Origin: Desulfobacula sp.
GTDB lineage: Bacteria > Desulfobacterota > Desulfobacteria > Desulfobacterales > Desulfobacteraceae
Length of the DNA: 35,847 nucleotides
NCBI GenBank assembly: GCA_020048635.1
Contig: JAIFMF010000121.1
Location: forward strand, 1 to 35,847
Direction of reading: 5' to 3'
Position numbers and translations under genes: made by a program. The notes beneath the pieces were generated by a model. The model was not told the DNA's origin, did no database searches, and was given only the letters and a program-made list of their open reading frames with translations. Positions 33,415-35,847 of this stretch are shown here, one piece after another; the first letter of the stretch is position 1, and each line of letters begins with the position of its first letter.

Positions 33415-33726
33415 ATGCGTCAGCCCAAGTGTAAAATCACGGTTATCAAACGATCTTTGAATAAGGATATCATTGATGCGTATATGAACCCGGAAATGAA
33501 AAATCATGCCCTCTGCAGCAAGGTCAAGGAAGGGGATGAATTTTTTGTCTATGCTGAGTGGGACATGCCGGAAAATTTCTGTCCCTGGGCCTGGGCAGAT
33601 ATACGGCAGGATATCCTGGCCATTATCAACGGCGCCCAGTTTCCCTGGATAGGTCAAAAGGGGGTAACCATTTCAGGGTGCACCGACTGGTTCAGACCAG
33701 TTTTATTCAAGATTGAAAAACTTTAA
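33415..33726 (+). CDS. TIGR04076 family protein
   Basis: A 103-residue protein with the family pattern KITVIKRSLNKDII, C-rich middle (ALCSKVKEGDEF), FCPWAWADIRQDI and the ending CTDWFRPVLFKIEKL. The family is common in anaerobes and often lies near UbiD/UbiX-type or flavin enzymes, though its role is unknown. AGGAG is 11 bases before this ATG; the TTG three bases earlier is better spaced at eight bases, so the start is uncertain by one codon. It could fill the role of the missing small carboxylase subunit, but that is speculative. Confidence 0.82.
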   Translation: MRQPKCKITVIKRSLNKDIIDAYMNPEMKNHALCSKVKEGDEFFVYAEWDMPENFCPWAWADIRQDILAIINGAQFPWIGQKGVTISGCTDWFRPVLFKIEKL

Positions 33727-33734
33727 GGCTCTGC

Positions 33735-34415
33735 ATGGCGGAAAAGGAAAAGCCCATATTTGATCTTATCCTCTTTGACCTTGAGGGGACCCTGGTGGAT
33801 TTTCAATGGCGCCTGGATGAGGCGGTCCGGGAAATCCTTCCCATCCTTGTTGCCTCCGGCATTGATATTCATAGATACAGACCTTCACCCGACTATGCCG
33901 ATCTGTTCAACACCACACGGGATCTGACCCGGAACTGGGATACTAAAAAATCCATTCAGTTGTTTGAACAACTCGGGGCCATTTATGACAAATACGACAA
34001 AGATGCTTTAAGCCGATGGGCTCCTTATCCGGATACCCTTCCCTTGCTTGAAAAACTTGCCAAAGCCGGGTTTCGCATGGGCGTGGTCAGCAATTGCGGT
34101 GCTCAAGCTGTCAAAAGCGTGCTTGCCCGGTTCAACCTGGAAGGGTTTTTTGAGATTATTCTGTCAAGAAACGATGTCTCTTATATCAAACCATCTCCTG
34201 AAAGCCTGATCGTGGCCCTTGAAAAATTGGGTGTTTCACCGGACAGAGCGCTTTTTATCGGTGATTCCGTCAATGATATCCTGGCCGCCAATGCCATACC
34301 CATGCCGTCCTGCTTTCTTTCCGGCGGAGAAAGCCGTGTGACCGGTGAAGACGGAAATATGGCAGCATTCCGGATATCTTCTCTGTTCGACCTTGCTCAT
34401 ATCCTCGTTCAATAA
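33735..34415 (+). CDS. HAD-superfamily hydrolase
   Basis: A 226-residue phosphatase-like protein. Motif I is FDLEGTLVD with nucleophile Asp15; the usual second Asp is Glu17. Motif II is VVSNCG, with the motif III Lys in SYIKPSPE, and motif IV is FIGDSVNDI. A helical cap fits the phosphoglycolate phosphatase-like group. It begins nine bases after the TIGR04076 stop, so it closes the operon. In Thauera, phenylphosphate carboxylase has a HAD-type delta subunit, PpcD; this gene could be its counterpart, although it is longer and the link is inferred. Confidence 0.85.
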   Translation: MAEKEKPIFDLILFDLEGTLVDFQWRLDEAVREILPILVASGIDIHRYRPSPDYADLFNTTRDLTRNWDTKKSIQLFEQLGAIYDKYDKDALSRWAPYPDTLPLLEKLAKAGFRMGVVSNCGAQAVKSVLARFNLEGFFEIILSRNDVSYIKPSPESLIVALEKLGVSPDRALFIGDSVNDILAANAIPMPSCFLSGGESRVTGEDGNMAAFRISSLFDLAHILVQ

Positions 34416-34420
34416 TTTTT

Positions 34421-34438
34421 ACCATGAAGGACATGAAG
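34421..34438. repeat. CTTCATG-type short repeat, copy 2
   Basis: ACCATGAAGGACATGAAG lies six bases after the HAD stop. Its reverse complement contains the 16 bases CTTCATGTCCTTCATG seen at 20431. Confidence 0.6.
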
Positions 34439-34446
34439 ATTTTGTT

Positions 34447-35607
34447 TTACATCTCAGAAATGCTCTGCCAGCCGACAACCTGAACATTATTCCGGGTATA
34501 GGACTGAGTCCCCCCATAAATCAAGGAAGATTCAACCGGTATGTCAGAGAGCCCTGAAAAATATTCCAGGCCTTTGAAATAATCGGAGTTAACCGTCTGT
34601 CCGGATTTAATCTCTATCTGAGAAAGTGAATTTCCATTATCACAGATTACGTCTACCTCATTTCCCTTACTGTCACGGAAATAATACAGATTGTCGGCTT
34701 TCCCTCTGTTATATCTTGCCTTTAACAATTCAGAAAATACATAGGTTTCAAAAATAGCCCCTTTTAACGGGTGGGAGAACATCTGGTCAGCTTTAGTGAT
34801 TCCAAGAAGAAAGGATGCAAGCCCGGTATCCAGGAAATAGAGTTTGGGTGCCTTGATCAGGCGTTTGTTAAAATTCCTGTAATATGGCCTGAGAAGCTTG
34901 ATGATAAAACTTGCCTCAAGCACAGATATCCAGGATTTCACGGTATTATGATTGACCCCGCAGTCATTTCCAAGGGATGACAGGTTCAATATCTGACCGG
35001 TTCTTCCGGCGCAGAGTTTCAGAAAAATTTCAAATGCGGACAGATCTTTAATATTGATAAGCCTTCGAAGATCCCTTTCCACATAGGTGTTGACATAAAA
35101 CTGCATGGCTTCCGAAGGATCAAGGTTTTTATCAAATATCCGGGGGTAAAAGCCTTTGAATAAAACTTCGTCCAGGACGGTCTTGTCGCTGTTATTCTGA
35201 TATGCCTCATCATAGGAAAGCGGCAAAAGATTTACAATGGCGCTTCTTCCGGCAAGGGACTGGGTCATTGTCTCCATCAGATCAAACTGTTGGCTCCCGG
35301 TTAATATAAACAAGCCGGCTTTATTTTTTTCATCCACAAGGGTCTGGATATATGACATCAAATCCGGCTCCCGCTGGATTTCATCAATAATGGCACCATC
35401 CGGAAAACGATTTAAAAATCCTCTGGGATCTTCTTTGGCAAACCTTCGCTCATCCAGATCTTCAAGAGAGATATATGCTTTTTCAGGAAATATCATTTTG
35501 CAGAGTGTGGTTTTCCCGGACTGCCTTGGGCCTGTTATCGTCACAACCGGGTATTGACTTGCATAAGCCAATACTTTATCGGAAATATTTCGTCTGATCG
35601 ACGTCAT
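34447..35607 (-). CDS. AAA ATPase with DUF4143 domain
   Basis: A 386-residue P-loop ATPase. Walker A GPRQSGKTT lies near residue 30 and Walker B GAIIDEIQ follows, then ILTGSQQFDL (sensor). The C-terminal DUF4143 domain has LYFLDTGLASFLLG and, after that, a nuclease-like region with NLYYFRDSKGNEVDVICDNG and IEIKSG, the D-E-K pattern of Holliday-junction-resolvase-like folds. Such proteins are mobile-region genes of unknown physiological role. GGAG is six bases before the ATG at 35607, so the GTG at 35619 is rejected. No partner gene is adjacent. Confidence 0.93.
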   Translation of the reverse strand: MTSIRRNISDKVLAYASQYPVVTITGPRQSGKTTLCKMIFPEKAYISLEDLDERRFAKEDPRGFLNRFPDGAIIDEIQREPDLMSYIQTLVDEKNKAGLFILTGSQQFDLMETMTQSLAGRSAIVNLLPLSYDEAYQNNSDKTVLDEVLFKGFYPRIFDKNLDPSEAMQFYVNTYVERDLRRLINIKDLSAFEIFLKLCAGRTGQILNLSSLGNDCGVNHNTVKSWISVLEASFIIKLLRPYYRNFNKRLIKAPKLYFLDTGLASFLLGITKADQMFSHPLKGAIFETYVFSELLKARYNRGKADNLYYFRDSKGNEVDVICDNGNSLSQIEIKSGQTVNSDYFKGLEYFSGLSDIPVESSLIYGGTQSYTRNNVQVVGWQSISEM

Positions 35608-35654
35608 GGGATTCTCCACATTGATTTGGAATCATTTTATGTCTAATAAATCAA

Positions 35655-35693
35655 TTGGCACAGATTGTCAATTCAATTAACAATCTGTGCCAA
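35655..35693 (-). terminator. Terminator of the DMT-transporter gene
   Basis: A perfect 14-bp inverted repeat (35655-35668 and 35680-35693, TTGGCACAGATTGT) with an 11-base loop. On the minus strand one arm codes the last residues of the transporter and the loop holds its stop codon; a moderately T-rich stretch follows. Confidence 0.7.
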
Positions 35694-35847
35694 AACCTGT
35701 TTTTGGCCGGAGGGCCACGAGGATGGCCGAGGAGAGGATCAGAGCCGTGCCCGCCGCCTGCATCCATCCGATGGGCTGCCCCAGAAAGACGGCGGAAAGC
35801 CCCACCGTGGTGACCGGTTCAAAGGTGGACAGCATGGAGGCGTTCAC
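35677..35847 (-). CDS. EamA/DMT-family transporter, C-terminal fragment (5' end outside window)
   Basis: The last 56 codons of a minus-strand gene. Visible are ASMLSTFEPVTTVGLSAVFLG, the last-repeat signature of 10-TM drug/metabolite transporters, and a final helix TALILSSAILVALRP. An inner-membrane exporter of unknown substrate is expected. The fragment is about two-thirds G+C, clearly above the rest of the window. Confidence 0.85.
   Translation of the reverse strand: MNASMLSTFEPVTTVGLSAVFLGQPIGWMQAAGTALILSSAILVALRPKTGFGTDC

Overview
The window looks like chromosomal DNA of a strictly anaerobic Desulfobacteraceae-type deltaproteobacterium (Desulfobacula/Desulfobacter-like). This is inference from gene content: a phenylphosphate-synthase/UbiD aromatic-carboxylation locus, a cobalamin-riboswitch cobT locus, FmdE-like and AcuI proteins, a very large hybrid histidine kinase, and moderate GC with AT-rich spacers. 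No rRNA, tRNA, CRISPR array or intact insertion sequence was seen. No gene-free stretch exceeds about 300 bases.

Positions 1-4430 hold housekeeping and cofactor genes: the 3' part of alanine racemase, an IHF-alpha-like protein, mobB, an exported LPP20-like protein, panC on the opposite strand, and an HD-domain protein. Positions 4482-6073 form a B12 unit on the minus strand: promoter, cobalamin riboswitch, intrinsic terminator, a collapsed thiC-like gene (probably bzaF) and intact cobT. A 1351-residue hybrid kinase follows. Positions 10472-16975 are mostly minus strand: an FmdE-like protein, a DODA-type dioxygenase with a lipoprotein metallo-beta-lactamase-fold hydrolase, a membrane-anchored 5'-nucleotidase, a tiny lipoprotein, a zinc ribbon and an acrylyl-CoA-reductase-like enzyme. 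Positions 17171-24300 carry a DUF4438 protein, an RlmL-like methyltransferase, a 55-residue conserved-looking protein, a wrecked hipA behind an intact HTH gene, an AraC-OGT fusion, a flavin-binding-type protein, type I IPP isomerase, a phosphoesterase and a LysR regulator.

The centre of interest is 24298-34415. A LysR-type regulator is divergent from nine co-directional genes: phenylphosphate synthase subunits ppsA and ppsB, one UbiD-family (de)carboxylase, an aryl acid-AMP/CoA ligase, a Tm-1-like (UPF0261) protein, a CBS-domain protein matching ppsC, a UbiX flavin prenyltransferase, a TIGR04076 protein and a HAD phosphatase. Together they suggest ATP-driven phosphorylation of a phenol-type (or aniline-type) substrate, prenyl-FMN-dependent carboxylation and CoA activation. 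The set differs from the described Thauera locus: one UbiD protein instead of two, a LysR regulator, an embedded Tm-1 protein and an EntE/DhbE-like ligase. The intergenic region shows a perfect CTATA-N9-TATAG dyad centred about 65 bases upstream of the predicted start of the catabolic transcript, and two overlapping face-to-face promoters.

The right end has a minus-strand AAA/DUF4143 ATPase and a GC-rich 3' fragment of an EamA/DMT transporter. Several starts were moved downstream of the longest reading frame because a Shine-Dalgarno sequence (SD) points to the later codon. Two genes (thiC/bzaF-like and hipA) are internally deleted remnants, so the region has been losing accessory functions.
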